A stretch of 64,000 bases of DNA from Chlorocebus sabaeus (GCF_047675955.1 NC_132915.1:50792026-50856025), one strand, 5' to 3'. Shown: positions 1 to 12,487, numbered from the stretch's first letter. Made by a program: numbers and translations. The notes: generated from the sequence alone by a model not told the origin.

Positions 1-27
1 AATAAATGATAATGATGATAAATATGA

Positions 28-447
28 TCATTTTGGACTGGATGTGTATGTCTCCCCAAAATCCACATTTTGAAGCCCTAACCCCAAGTATAACTGTATT
101 TAAAGATGGGGCGTCTAAGGAAGTGATTAGGGTTAAATAAGCTCATAAGGGCGGGACCCTGGCTCTAATAAGATTGGCAACCTTATAAGAAGAAACACCA
201 GAGAGCTTCTGCTCTCTCTCCTTCGACATGCACACACTGAGGATAGGCAATGTGAGGACATAGTAAGAAAGTGGTCATCTGCAAGCCAGGACAGGAGAAA
301 CCAAATCAGCTGGCACTCTGTTTTAGGTTCCATGGGGAAATAAATTAATGTTGCTTAAGCCACCTTTGGAACCATGAGAAAATAAATTAACGTTGCTTAA
401 GCCACCCAGTTTATACTATTTTGTGACAGCATTCCAAACATACAAAC
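28..447 (+). mobile_element. MST-type MaLR (ERVL) solo LTR
   Basis: The stretch follows the MSTA/MSTB LTR consensus in order: a 5' part with 'gtctccccaaaatccacatt', 'gaagccctaaccccaa', 'gatggggcgtct', 'cttataagaagaaacaccagagagc', and a 3' end with 'aataaatta', 'cttaagccacccagt' and 'attttgtgacagc'. Such LTRs are non-autonomous ERVL relics about 400 bp long. No internal region follows, so it is a solo LTR. It lies in an ATG/GAT-rich flank that looks similar on both sides. The last third contains an internal tandem duplication (about 327-364 and 368-406). The exact subfamily (MSTA, MSTB or MSTC) is not resolved. Confidence 0.8.
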
Positions 448-527
448 ATAATGATGATGATGATAAATGCCTTATTCCAACAAAGGAATAGACTAGATAA
501 GGAACAATAAATTATATTTACTGGAAG

Positions 528-552
528 TTGTTTGTTTGTTTGTTTGTTTGTT
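528..552. repeat. (TTTG)n simple repeat
   Basis: A short run of TTTG units, about six copies and nearly uninterrupted. Confidence 0.9.
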
Positions 553-2855
553 CCTCAATTTTCCCTTGCAGGTCATTTTGGTGTTACTGATGAAGGCATA
601 TGGGCAAACTGGGCCCAATCACTGTACATTTTTGCAGAGGCTATTGTTCTAATTAAAATCTAATGCCCTGAGCCACTAATGATGACAGGACAGTTTTCAG
701 ATCCAAGACTACTAAGGCTCCAAGAAGAGCTAGATATTAGAGGAGGTTTCAGGAAGAAATATGGTCTGACCACATCAAGGAGATGAGGCAAAGGCAGAGT
801 GCACAGGTTACAAGTAATCTAAGGTTGGGAGTAGAGGGATGGACAGTCTGGAGGAGAAAACAAAAGTTACAACAACAACGGTGACAGCTGTCAGTGTTTC
901 TGCTCTATGCAGGCATTACTGAACTATTTCCAATCCTCCCTGAAGCATTGCAAGGTAAGCATCATCATTCTCATGTTATTCTCTTTATATAGAATGTACA
1001 GAATTGATACTTCATAACCCAAATCTGATACAGATTCTGATTCATAACCCAAATCTGATTCATGAAAGGGAATTCTCTTGTTTAAAAACAAAATAATACC
1101 AAGATTTTTCATTTGTACCTGCTCCAGTTGTGCTCCCCCTTCACTAAACATATCTCCAAAGTCCTACCTAGAGATAAAATATCAATACATGTTAAACAAG
1201 AATTAAAGTAAAAGTGTGCATTTTTAGATATTTCCTTTAAACAGCTAACCTGCTCTGGAAACACCTCTTAAAGTTTATACATCATTTCCCTAAAAAACAC
1301 CCATAAGCAGCTCAAACAACTCAAGAAACAGGAGAGAGGAAACAAGAAGACTGAAATAAGACGTGAAAACCTAAAAGCCCCAAGCCCAACTTCAGAGAAG
1401 AGAAGCAAAGTCCAAACAACAATGTGAATTGGCAGGGTGTTGATGGGGCTGCCCTCTGGGCCACAGTAGCAATCTCATACTCAAATTGTCATCACTAGCC
1501 TTTTATGTTAATCCTTCTACCAGCATTTGGTAATCTGATATAACCACAAGGACAAAGTGCTTATTCCCCTATATGGTAAGGAAGTCCCTGCCCTTTGGAA
1601 TTTTGTCTGCCATAGAACTGAACATATTATCACAAATCTGTTTTTCTTACAGTGAGGAGCCATTTATATATTCTTAATTAGTTTCTGCCTGTATTGAGAG
1701 GAATTATCTTTTACCAAGAAGCCAAAAATAAAAACTATTTCATTTTCTCATGACAGACATTAACACATGGCATTCTAAGACAAATAAACATGTTACACTT
1801 TTACAACATAAATAGAGAAAAAATACTTTCCTAATTAATTTATAATTAGTTTTCTGGAGCTATAACTTGTATTGGACTTTGAGCAAGAAAAAAAATCCTT
1901 AAAAAGTAACAGAAAAGTTCAACTTTGGTTCTATCAGGTTTGATATCCAGAAGAAAATGCAAACTTCCCTTGACTACACTGCAAAACATCTACTACTCTA
2001 AGGACAATGGCTGTTTAAAGGCCTGAAATAAAGAATCAGAGTGGGCCATACTGAAGAAGCTAATGGACAGTACAGCACTTCTCAAACACAATGGGATGGT
2101 TAACATAAAATTAAGCATGCACAGATTTCATAATGCTGGTAAAAAGAAAATGTAACCAAAAAAATAGAACTTACTGTTCATTCATTTAAAACATTAAGTA
2201 ACAAATTATAGAAATGTCTTCATCTAATAGTTTCATATTTAAACCTTCACAATATTTATTTATAAGGGAAAAAATTATATTTTTAGAAATACTACTCTCT
2301 TTAAATGATGCCCAGAAATCCTACTAAAAATTTACTCTGTAACTTAAGATAATTCTACTGAGTCATTTTAGAAATATTAAAAATATGACCACCCCTAGTT
2401 AAAATGTATATTTTCCCCAAAAAAACTTCAGTTTTAAGAACTATATTTATTTTTGTACAAGCAATACACACACATACACACTAACCACTTAAAGTGTATG
2501 ATGAGATATCAATGGATGAATCTGGAGAAATAGGACTCTTTATCTCCAATCACATATTGTAAGCACGGATATTGGCCTCTCACTAGAGTTTTATTACTCA
2601 GATTATTTCTGATACATGAAACGTCTTAAAAACAACATAATTGGGATCATTTTAGTCCCAATTTCCATGTCATAAAATCAGACTCCAATCCTTCTTCAAT
2701 ACAAGAAGCTTACTTTTTGTTTACCCCCAAATTCACGGTCAGTGACCACAGGGATGAGATGGAATTGCTGAGAGCACAAGCTGCTGCCTGGGGTTGGAAG
2801 TAAGCAAGCTTTTCTTCTTTCTGGGAATACTAATGCTTGCTAGAACTCTGCCAAA
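553..2855. other. Mostly unique AT-rich sequence
   Basis: No gene is visible. Positions about 890-985 weakly resemble an antisense MIR (a degraded 'aatcctccctgaagcattgcaaggtaag' core). A 30-bp-period duplication sits at 1011-1059. The rest is AT-rich sequence that I cannot assign to any family. Confidence 0.5.
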
Positions 2856-2857
2856 AC

Positions 2858-3045
2858 AGGGGTTCTCAGCCCTTGCTGCTCCCTAGAACCCTTTCAGCTT
2901 TTAAAACCTACTGATGCTTGAACCCCGACGCCACAGTTTAACAAATCAGAATCTCTAGAAATAGGGCCTGAGCACTGGTATGTTTATAAAAGCTTCCCAC
3001 AGAATTCTAATGTGCTGCTGGGGAAGAGACCACACATATATAAGG
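2858..3045 (-). mobile_element. MER5-like hAT-Charlie DNA transposon
   Basis: The fragment carries 'ggggttctcag' at one end and an internal 'aatcagaatctctag ... gggcctgagca ... ttctaatgtgctgctgg' arrangement, as in the short non-autonomous MER5A/MER5B elements read in reverse. It is diverged, which fits an old mammalian insertion. Orientation depends on the consensus convention used. Confidence 0.65.
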
Positions 3046-5254
3046 CTTTGAGATGGGTTGATGTTACATATAGTCAGCTTATTATTGTTAACAAGGTGGT
3101 GAACCAACAGTGTTGAGTGGAAGAAAAATGAGGGGAAGCTTCCATGATGAATTGATAACTACTGGAGAAGGCTCTATCTATAGAAACAAGAAGACAGAGT
3201 CAATAGTCAGGAGACTGTAAGTCCTGGGGATGACTTCATCACCAGCAAGCTGTATGAGCTCAGGCAAATCATCTAAGTCCCCGGGGTACAGAACTGAAGA
3301 AGGGAGGGTGGAGGGCTCACCACTCACAAGCAAGGCAGCTGTACCTGTATGTGTTTTGTATGTTAGCCTTTTGCATGAAACTTCATTTCATGAAAGAATT
3401 CTGTGGCCAAAACCAGTTTGAATACAGCTGATTTAGATGTTCTTTAAGTTCTCTTCTGAGATAATTTTACAACATCCCATAAATATCAGGAACTGGCCCA
3501 CCAGGCCTACATAGAAAAGAAGTTAAGATAATCACAATGATGCTTGCTCTTCGCAGTTACTCTTCCCACTGCTTTATTTTATGGGCAGTAGGCTTTTATC
3601 CAAGGTGCGCCTACAAATGCAGTGGCTCTTACCTCTCCTTGTATCTGTCAGGTACTCAATAACCCCTGTGATTTTTCCCTCCTAACACTGCACCTGATTA
3701 CACCCCCTTACAGGTCAATTCTGATTATCTGTAAAGTAAATATCAACTTACATTGAGATTATAGAGTATGTTTGAAGCTCTAAAACATTTTTCTGGAGAC
3801 AAATTTTCACTATGGAATAAAGAGGATAAATGTTTGCCAGCTCTCTGTTGAGTTTACTCATCCAAATGAACCCTCCACCATAGGAGGCTGACTTGCAGGG
3901 GACGACAGAAACAGATTCCGCAGTCCTCTGACTTCCCTTCAGGGCCAGCAAGGAGGAGCCCTGATAGGAAACGAGATGGCAGGAAAGGAGGGAAGTCGGG
4001 ATATTCATTTTCTGGGCTTACTCCTGGTGGGGCTGCCACAGATTGACTGTGACCTTCAACCGGAATTCTCCATTCTTCTCAAAGTGGCTGTCTCCTTGCA
4101 GGCTGCAGTAACCACTCCCCCATCACATTTATGCCAACTGGTGAAAACCATCTTGGCTTTCATCAGGGTTGCTCACACTCTACTCTTTCCTTTTAAATAG
4201 TTCCTTTATTGAACCTTCCATGAATTATCCTAATTTGAATGAGCCATTTTCTGATAGACTCCTGACACATATTTGTTAATCAAGGATTTTTACTTCTAAG
4301 TATTTAAAGAAATAGCAAGATGCATGCAAAATTTCAGGGGTGTTAACAATTTTGGACAGATATATCACAATCAGGACTAACAGGAAAGGATGCCACCTAT
4401 ACCACCTGCTACATGCCCTTAGCTTACTGGATCATCAGCAGTCCAGGAGAAGGAGATGGGGAAACACAGGATATGACTGTTTTCCCATCAATATGGAAAT
4501 ATTTCAGTATTTTAACAACCAGTGCGGCTAAACTGGCTGATAGTCAATCCTACAAATAATCCTTATGCAGAATGACTTATAACAACAAACAAAACTGCAA
4601 AAATATATTTTCAATAATAAATTATTTATTATAAACCATAAAGGTTCATATCATAGAATGCAATGAAGCATAAAAAATGTCTTGGACAAATATCTACTGA
4701 TTTGTGAAGAAACAAACTACTTGGCAAAAAGCAGAACAGTTACAAAATATCATAGGCTGTACAATCTCAGTTTTATTTAAATATGTAGGTATGCATATAT
4801 TTACATCTTTAATAGACTAAGGAACCATATCAAAGTGCTAACACTAATGTTTATGAGTAGTGGAATAATAATTTTAATTTTCTTCTTTACAAATGTATGT
4901 TTTCCAAAATTTCTGCCATTAAATTGATATATTTTATAGCAAAGATAACATTATTTTTTAAAAATGGAGCACAGTAAAAAAAAAAAAAAGCTGTTACATT
5001 TTAAACTGAATCTTAAAGATCTTTCCATTATTGTGGTAAAGCATTTTCATTTCATCAGAACAAAGATTTACTACTTAACCTTGATATCTCAGGGAATAGA
5101 GAACAGAGATGAACTTGATGCAGTTAGGCATCACTGACCCAACAACCAAGTGGAGATGGTTGTCAGATAAAAAAAAAAAATGTATCACTATGATACAAAC
5201 AAAACTAGAAATATCTAAAAATACAAAAATACAAGGAAAGGACATAATTTTTTT
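3046..5254. other. Unique sequence with a weak MIR trace
   Basis: Around 3,215-3,290 a 'caagctgtatgagctcaggcaaatcatctaag' stretch resembles the MIR core in plus orientation, but it is short. No splice-bounded coding exon or recent repeat was recognised in the rest. Two A-rich runs occur at about 4,976-4,990 and 5,168-5,180. Confidence 0.45.
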
Positions 5255-5415
5255 TTCTGGAAGGAGGTCATGGAAAGCTTCACAGAGGAAGTGATGACTG
5301 AGCAGGATTCTGAAGGCTAAACAGGAGTTCAAAAACCAGATATGGCAGGATGAAGCTTTTCTAGGAAAGAAACACCCCCATGCAAATGTTCTCAAGAATG
5401 AAACAGCCAGGAACT
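5255..5415 (-). mobile_element. L2 LINE 3' fragment, antisense
   Basis: The order 'gaggtcatggaaagcttcacagaggaagtgatgactgagcaggattctgaaggc ... ttctaggaaag' matches the antisense of the L2 3' region ('ggcctcactgagaaggtgacatttgagca...gacctgaaggagg'). It is a heavily diverged ancient LINE relic. Confidence 0.5.
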
Positions 5416-5479
5416 AAACAGAATTAGCTCTGCTTTCTTTCTCCTAAAATAGAAACTTGCAAGGATCTTGACTTTGACT

Positions 5480-5605
5480 GGAGGGAATAAGCATTTATGA
5501 AAAACATTCTATGTGACAAAAATTGAGCTAATGTTTTGTTTTTATTGTCTTTAATGGAGGAAATGAGAAAACTGAGGCTCTAAGAACTCTCTTAGACATT
5601 CCCGG
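5480..5605 (-). mobile_element. MIR fragment
   Basis: It ends in 'aaatgagaaaactgaggctctaagaac', the antisense MIR core ('cagatgaggaaactgaggctcagagag'), with a degraded upstream half. The match is partial. Confidence 0.45.
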
Positions 5606-6217
5606 AATTTACACCCTGATGGGTGGTTAGTTACTTTCTCTACACAGTGTTCTTATGTATATATGCTATATTTTTCTTTTTATCATATTCTATCAGTTGT
5701 TCTCATTACATAGAAAGGATTAAGATGAATTACTGGTGTTCAAGGTTTTGGATTTATCTACTAGCGCACTTCCTCATTGCTGCAGGAGTTAAATATTAAC
5801 TCATGCTGATACCTGTCCAACATGTATGTACATGGGTAGGTGGGTGGGCGAGTGGGTTTAGGCGCAGGTGGAAATAGAATATTGCAAAAATACCAGCAGT
5901 TTGGTGAGCAATTAATTAGGAAATAATGTGTGCTATACTGGAATAATCACCTTAAAAGTAAAACCTTCAATGAAAGCAAACCTTTCAGAAGTTCAATATG
6001 GGAATTAAATTACTTTAAAATTATAGAATGTTCTAAACTTCTAATAAATACACGTATTTATTGTTTTGAAAATATTTTTCAATGGTAGGCATTTTCAATC
6101 ATTTGTTTTTATTACAATGGGTTAATTCTGAGATTATTTTTTGTGCTTCTCAAGTTAAATATGAAAACCATAATTCTTTTTTTATCTTCTGGTTGGGTTT
6201 AATTATAACAATGCCCG

Positions 6218-6501
6218 TAATATGGTTTAGTTGTGTCCCCACCCAAATCTCATCTTGAATTCCCACATGTTATGGGAAGAAGCTGGTGGGAGGTAATTGA
6301 ATCATGGGGGCAGGTCCCCTGTGCTGTTCCTGTGATTGTGAATAGGTCTCACGAGATCTCATGGTTTTAAGAAGGGGAGTTTCCCTGCACAAGCTCTCTT
6401 CTCTTGTCTGCCGCCATGTCAGACTTGCCTTTCACCTTCCGCAATGATTGAGGCTTTCCTAGCCATGTAATGAACTGTAAGTCCATTAAACCTCTTTCTT
6501 T
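6218..6501 (+). mobile_element. THE1 LTR, 5' part (split by L1)
   Basis: This is a close match to the THE1 LTR (MaLR): 'atatggtttagttgtgtcccc', 'tgggaggtaattgaatcat', 'ctcacgagatctcatgg', 'ctgcacaagctctctt', 'tgccgccatgt' and 'gtccattaaacctcttt'. The LTR continues after the L1 insertion at 7,238-7,312. THE1 elements date to the simian lineage, so this supports a primate source. No THE1 internal sequence is present, so it is a solo LTR. Confidence 0.92.
6485..6501. repeat. L1 target-site duplication, left copy
   Basis: The 17-bp 'attaaacctctttcttt' recurs exactly at 7,238-7,254 and brackets the L1 insertion inside the THE1 LTR. Confidence 0.9.
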
Positions 6502-7237
6502 TTTTATTATTATTTTTTTTCTGTTTGAGTTCTTCTAACAGAGTATTTCTTTTTATTTATTTTTATTATACTTTATATTCTAGGGTACATGTGCACAACG
6601 TGCAGGTTTGTTACATACGTATACATGTGCCATGTTGGTGTGCTGCACCCATTAACTCGTCATTTACATTAGGTAAATATCCTAATGCTACCCCTCCCCC
6701 AACCCCACAACAGGTCCCAGTGTGTGATGTTCCCCTTCCCGTGTCCAAGAGATCTCACTGTTCAATTCCCACCTATGAGTGAGAACATGCAGTATTTGGT
6801 TTTCTGTTCTTGCGATAGTTTGCTGAGAATGATGGTTTCCAGCTGCATCCACGTCCCTACAAACGACACAAACTCATCCTTTTTTATGGCTGCATAGTAT
6901 TCCATGGTGTATATGTGCCACATTTTCTTAAACCAGTCTGTCACTGATGGACATCTGGGTTGGTTCCAAGTCTTTGCTATTGTGAATAGTGCCGCAATAA
7001 ACATACGTGTGCATATCTTTATAGCAGCATGATTTATAATCCTTTGGGTATATACCCAGTAATGGGATGGCTGGGTCAAATGGTATTTCTAGTTCTAGAT
7101 CCTTGAGGAATTGCCACACTGTCTTCCACAATGGTTGAACTAGTTTACACTCTCACCAACAGTGTAAAAGTGTTCCTATTTCTCCATATCCTCTCCAGCA
7201 CCTGTTGTTTCCTGACTTTTTAATGGTTGCCATTCTA
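6502..7237 (-). mobile_element. 5'-truncated primate L1 (L1PA/L1PB-type), antisense
   Basis: On the minus strand this is the ORF2 C-terminal end, the 3' UTR and an A-tail. Hallmarks on the plus strand include 'agggtacatgtgcacaacgt', 'tccatggtgtatatgtgcc', 'gggtatatacccagtaatgg' and 'ttccacaatggttgaacta'. It is truncated at its 5' end and flanked by perfect 17-bp target-site duplications. The 3' end is odd: two A-rich tails (T-rich here, about 6,502-6,520 and 6,550-6,569) are separated by 29 bp of non-L1 sequence (6,521-6,549). Confidence 0.93.
6762..7131 (-). pseudogene. L1 ORF2 C-terminal remnant
   Basis: Two overlapping minus-strand frames encode the very C-terminus of the L1 ORF2 protein. 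One frame has the 'FDPAIPLLGIYPKDYKSC' motif. The other has 'HIYTMEYYAAIKKDE' near the end. The product is split by a frameshift at around 7,040. The endonuclease and reverse transcriptase domains are absent because the element is truncated, so it cannot encode a working protein. Confidence 0.9.
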
Positions 7238-7312
7238 ATTAAACCTCTTTCTTTCGTAAATTGTCCAGTCTCAGGTATGTCTTTATCAGTGGCATGAAAA
7301 CAGACTTATACA
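7238..7312 (+). mobile_element. THE1 LTR, 3' part
   Basis: The LTR resumes with the second copy of the 17-bp duplication, then 'ccagtctcaggtatgtcttt' and 'catgaaaacagacttat', the canonical end of the THE1 LTR. Confidence 0.9.
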
Positions 7313-7425
7313 ATCAGTGAAGGCATAATTGGGAAGTTAAGTATCATGAACTTGGTAAGGTTATTCATCTTTCAATTATAAAGAATTCTTTATCACTGAA
7401 CTCTAGATGAACTCACCTAGTGTTC

Positions 7426-7815
7426 CTTTTTTTTTTTTTTTTTCTGATAGCTTTTAGGGTACGAGTGGTTTTTGGTTACATGGATGAATTGTATAGTGGT
7501 GAGTGTGAGATTTTAGTGCACTGTCACCAGAGGAGTATACATTGTACCCAATATGTATTTTTTAAATCTCTCCCCCCGCCACTGCCTCCCACTCCCTCTT
7601 GAGCCTCCAAAGTCCATTATACCACTCTGTATGCCATTGTATACACATAGCTTAGTTCTCCCTTACAAGTGAGAATATACAATATTTGGTTTTCTATTTC
7701 TGAGTTATTTCACTTAGAATAATGGCCTCAAAATTCATCCACATGGCTGCAAAAGACATTATTTCATTATTTTTTATGGCTGAGTAGTATTCCAAGGTGT
7801 ATATATATCACATTG
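7426..7815 (-). mobile_element. Older L1 3' end (L1PB/L1MA-type), antisense
   Basis: A T-run (the A-tail of a minus-strand element) is followed by 'agcttttagggtacgagtgg', 'gaatatacaatatttggttt' and 'atggctgagtagtattccaagg', which is the L1 3' UTR/ORF2 end in antisense. It is more diverged than the neighbouring L1 at 6.5-7.2 kb and about 390 bp long. Confidence 0.85.
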
Positions 7816-10800
7816 AAAAATGTAATTCTTTAATAATATGTCTACGTGAGCCAAAATCTACAAATGGTTAATGCAGATATCAGGTCAAGTGTCACTCTAC
7901 AGTCTCCTGAATAGTACAGAAATCAAATTTAAACCCAGTGCAATTTTTTCACCATTAAGGAATTTTATTTGGCCATGAATTTATTTGGCCAAGACACTAA
8001 CCAGTTAGATCTCTGTTTTTGGAAGCCCAGGCATCCTAAAAGAATATTTTGATAATTCTACTATAGCTCAGTCTTATACCACTTGACTTCAATGGGTTAT
8101 ACACTATGAAAAAGCAAGCTGAGTTGAGTTCCTTTAAAGTCTTAAAAAGTAAATTAACACTCACCAAGCACTTTGAGGATAAAATAAAATGTCAAAAGTA
8201 ATAATTATTCTTAAAATAAAAATAAAATCACAAGAAGCTGCCATTCTATAATTTTTTGTGATCTTTATTTTTTTTAATCTAATATCCCCCAAAGTCAGGA
8301 GGCAGTGCAGATGTACAAATGTTGTCTGTATTTTCTTTTAAGTAAATGCAAAGCCAAACAAACAAGCAAACAAAACACAAATGCACTTTTCACACCATGT
8401 TTTGCTCTCCACAACTTTCAGGCCCTAAGTACATCATGCATGTTTTAAATGCCTGAAAGAAGCACTGCATTTAAAAGCAGTGAGATAGAAACGGACTAGA
8501 TAGGCTTGGAAGTCCCATCTCCAAATCTCAAGGCCCTGTGATAGTGACCACAATTCCAATAACTATAAAGGAGAGGAGAGGTGGACTATATCCTCTAAGC
8601 AGACTCTACTCAGCTTCAACACTATCTGTGCTACCCAAAATAACCAAGCGTTGGAAATCAGCTCTTTTATTCTATCATCAAAAAGCATGATTCAGATTGA
8701 CAATGGAAATTTGATTAATTATATAATTAATTTATTAACAATTTTTAAAACTTTAAATAGTAGATCTCTCAAAAGACAAACTCCTGGTGGATCTAGCAGT
8801 GAGAACTTAATTCTAAGAATTTAAAAGAACCTAGTGATCTCCTTGCTGGAAATTACAACCCATGGTTAAGCCTGAGGTTAGATGCCCACCTATCCCCCAC
8901 CCCCATTATTTGTGCATACTAATAAGTATTTGTACTGTGTGGCCTTTCCTTAAAGCACTTTTTGTTTGCTTGTTTGTTTTCACATTTTTAAGTGAGTACG
9001 TAGTATGTGTACTTGGGGGTTGGGGCACCTGAAGACCAAGTGAGAAGCATTGTTGAGACAACCTATCAGAAAATTCTTGCCTCTAGACAATCACTTAGGG
9101 GCTTGACTTCCGGAGAAAAATGGCATTCAGTTTGTCAAATCCTTGACAGACTTTTAATTTAGTAATTTTATTAGCATAATATGCCTACTAGCAAAAGAAG
9201 AAACTGAATTGTTTAAATTTTCCCTCACTCTGATAATGAAAGTCAGACATTTTTAAAAAATATTTTAAAGGATGAGCCAACAGCTTTAAAGTAAATTAAA
9301 ACATTATTAATTTTTAGTAGGTCTATTTAAAGAATAATTTTGATTTTTGCATACTATTATTTATTTAGTCTTTTCTGTATCTTGCAGGGTATTCCTAAAT
9401 TTATAATCTAGTGTCCAAAGATTTAATGAAAGCTCATTGCTTATAACAATCTGAGAAAAATAATATTAACAGTACAAAGGCAGAACACAGCTGGCTAAGT
9501 GAATGCAATTTTTAAAAGCATTTACTCTGTTAGGACTCATAATTGCAGTATTTTGTCAGTAAATCTGTAAGCATTTCATATCATATGTATTAAAAGATCA
9601 TGCTTCTGAGTTAGTAACTCTTAAAAGGTAAAATTAAGTATTCATAAATTTCAATAATTTAAAACACTGCAGTCTGAAATTAATTGATAAAAGTATCCCC
9701 AAGTCCAGGAAGATAATAAAATTGCTATCTTCTGTGTTACTGAAATACCATTTGTGTTATTTCTCAATGAGTAACCCCTACAATTTTAACTGTGGTGATA
9801 AAGGGTTCTATAACATGCAAAGTGGCAACTTCAAAACCTTCCCCTAAAGTCAGTATTCTCAAGTATTTTAAACTCGTAACTAACCAAGCAGAAAACTTTC
9901 ATATAAAAAGTCCAGCAAAGCTATGAGTGGTTAGACAGGTTAATACCAACCTACAGAGGAATGGAACAGAAAATACACATCAAAACCATCCAGGGATCAA
10001 GGGCAGCAAACTCTTGAAACGGTTAGAGAAATAATGGCGCAGCATATTTCTCTTAGGCAAGCAGGGTCATTTCTGAGTTGGTCCTTCTCAGTAAGCCAAA
10101 TGAATGAACACTATTTTAAAGTGTCCATTAACTGAGGTGCATTTTTCCGGCTGTTTTTGTAAAGTGCATGCCATAACAGGTACATGTTTGGACAAAGATA
10201 ACATCACTTTGTGTTCACATGCAAGTATGGCTTGTCACTTGGCACTTTGTGAATTACTTCTCAAAAAGAAGTCCTACTTTCAGCAATTCTTGAGGAAACA
10301 GACAAGGGATCTCCCTACAGCCACTGATTTTAGGAGGTTGGGATTAAAAGTGTCAGGAACAGAGCATCGATTTTTGCTCATGTTCTAACTGGAAGTATAG
10401 TTACCACTCAAGCCAACTGGAAGCTGAAAAGCCTTCAAGATAATACATTAGAAGATAAGTTAAGAGGGACACTGTAGATCACAATCCAATTGAAGAAAGA
10501 ATAATTGAGTCATAGGATATGAAAATTTGGATGGAACCTTTATTAAACTAGACAGGATAGTCTAATAGCTTCATTTAACCAATTCGGAAAAGTATAAAAA
10601 CAAGTCTTCAGTGAGACCTCTTACCTTACAAGAAATACAAAATCTGTAATAAAGATCAAGTAATAAAATAGGGCTTGCAGTTCCTAACCATTCACAGTGG
10701 ACATGCTCCCAATACCTGCAATATACATACATTTTTACTTTCTATGTTTAATAGTGTTTCTACAAATTTTGCCATGTGTATATGATCATCTAGCCCTCCA

Positions 10801-11514
10801 GTAAAAAAGCATCACTGTAAAATGGTATGGTCTATATTGGAAAGCAAGTGTTACTCCAGTGCCTAAGTTTCTAAATACTTGAGTATTTTTGCCTCCCACC
10901 AGAACTGACTATAAATATAATTATTAACCATCCCAGACAAACTATAAAGACTCTAATAAAAGTAGACTCAAAGGATAAACATATTGCATATTGAAGAATG
11001 CCACTAGAATGAATATGCCATTCTATATTTTGGATTAATAGGGCTCAAACTATGAAATGTGTCATGTAATTTCAGAAAAAAAAAAACTAAACAGTTTGAA
11101 TGTAGAGAGAAAGGTGTAGGAGTTCATATAGCCACTAGACTCACATTTTTTACATGAACCATTGTAGGATATGCATTTTACATCCTGACCTGGTACACAA
11201 TACATACATAACTAAAACAAAATTTTTACAAAGCAAGACTTGTCGCTATGTGCAATGCACTATGATATTTCTCTATGTCTATTTAACTTCTTAAGTAATA
11301 CTCATGGCGACCCACAAAACTGACTTCATGATACACTAATGAATCAGATCCACATTTTGAAAAACATTATACCAGAAGACTATCAAATCTTCTTGCCCAT
11401 GGCATATTATTCATAAATCCCGGCATTCTTTCCAGCAAGTTCAGCCAAGCTTCAGAACCCATTTCAAACAAGCATTCCAAGCAGTGAGTATCAATTATAG
11501 TTGGGACACAGTCA
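7816..11514. other. Unique, repeat-poor AT-rich sequence
   Basis: No gene, Alu or L1 was recognised. A frame of 94 codons at 10,104-10,388 (plus strand) has no recognisable domain, and its amino acid pattern looks incidental. This is the left edge of a long transposon-poor block. Confidence 0.5.
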
Positions 11515-11650
11515 CCACCTAAGTTTTACGAGGACAGAGTGCAGGGATACAGTAGCTCTTTTTATTATTTTGCACTCTTTGTATCCCCAGTGATTGCAGA
11601 GCATCCAGAACAGAGTGGGCACTCAAATATCCACTAAGAGGTGAATCAGT
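11515..11650 (+). mobile_element. L2 LINE 3' end
   Basis: The pattern 'gaggacagagtgcaggg ... tttgtatccccagtgattgcagagcatccagaacagagtgggcactcaaatat' corresponds to the L2 3' terminus ('gagggcagggactg ... tatccccagtgcctagcacagtgcctggcac...gctcaataaat'). Confidence 0.6.
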
Positions 11651-11964
11651 AAACGGCCACTAAGAAGATCAGAAGGTAAGCTTCGGTTTCTGAAGGCACT
11701 CTGTAGCTCCTTGCACTCTGTCCTTTGACTACTTTGCTATCTTTAAATATAAAGCTTTCAAAATTCAATCACTTTGAGTACTGTATGTACCCTCCCTGCT
11801 CTCCAAATTCCACCTTTTAATAAGAGTTACCTGCACTAGGCTACTTGACGGTATCTCTGTTATTTTCAAAAACAATTAGTTTACACTTAAGGAATTACCA
11901 AAAAGGATTACAAATCATGATAGAGTCCCTTGATAACTGGAAGGAAGGACCTGCCAAAACCTGG

Positions 11965-12160
11965 ACTGGATATTAGTGCATATATTTTCTTATTTCAACC
12001 CTTCAACAATATGATTAGTTTCATATCATCAACCCATTTTACTGGTGGGAAACCAAACACTTAGAGAAAAAGAAGTGAGGTCACACAATTAGTAAATGCT
12101 TGGCAGAGCCAGGATTTTAAACTCGGTATTTCATTGCTCTTTATTATACCTCAGCTGCTC
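11965..12160 (-). mobile_element. MIR SINE, antisense
   Basis: The order 'cccattttactggtgggaaaccaaacacttagag ... gaggtcacacaattagtaaatgcttggcagagccaggattt' matches the antisense MIR body. Confidence 0.65.
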
Positions 12161-12461
12161 TTAAAAATGGCATATTAAATTACAAAGAAACAATGACCAG
12201 AAGCCTCAAACCCATTTGAAGTGTGTGAATTTAACAAGTTATCATGCTGGAAAAACAAAACCCTATAACTTAGTAATAAACTTCATCACATAACTTTACT
12301 TTTTCTTTGCCAAATCTTTGTGAGTTATTCATTGCTGGGTATGTTTTTCTTGGCAGCTGTTAATCTTGGCTCTGACATAAGTTCTTACTGTAGAGTAATT
12401 CAGATACGTTAAGTCCTCTATTACACAGAGAAAAAACAGGACTCTCTCTCATGTGTATGCA

Positions 12462-12487
12462 TGTGTGTGTGTGTGTGTGTGTGTGTT
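12462..12487. repeat. (TG)n microsatellite
   Basis: About 13 uninterrupted TG units, preceded by a degraded CT/TG stretch. Confidence 0.95.

Noticed and set aside
6762..7131. Possible functional reverse transcriptase-related gene
   Set aside because: It is only the C-terminal end of L1 ORF2 in a 5'-truncated, frameshifted copy.
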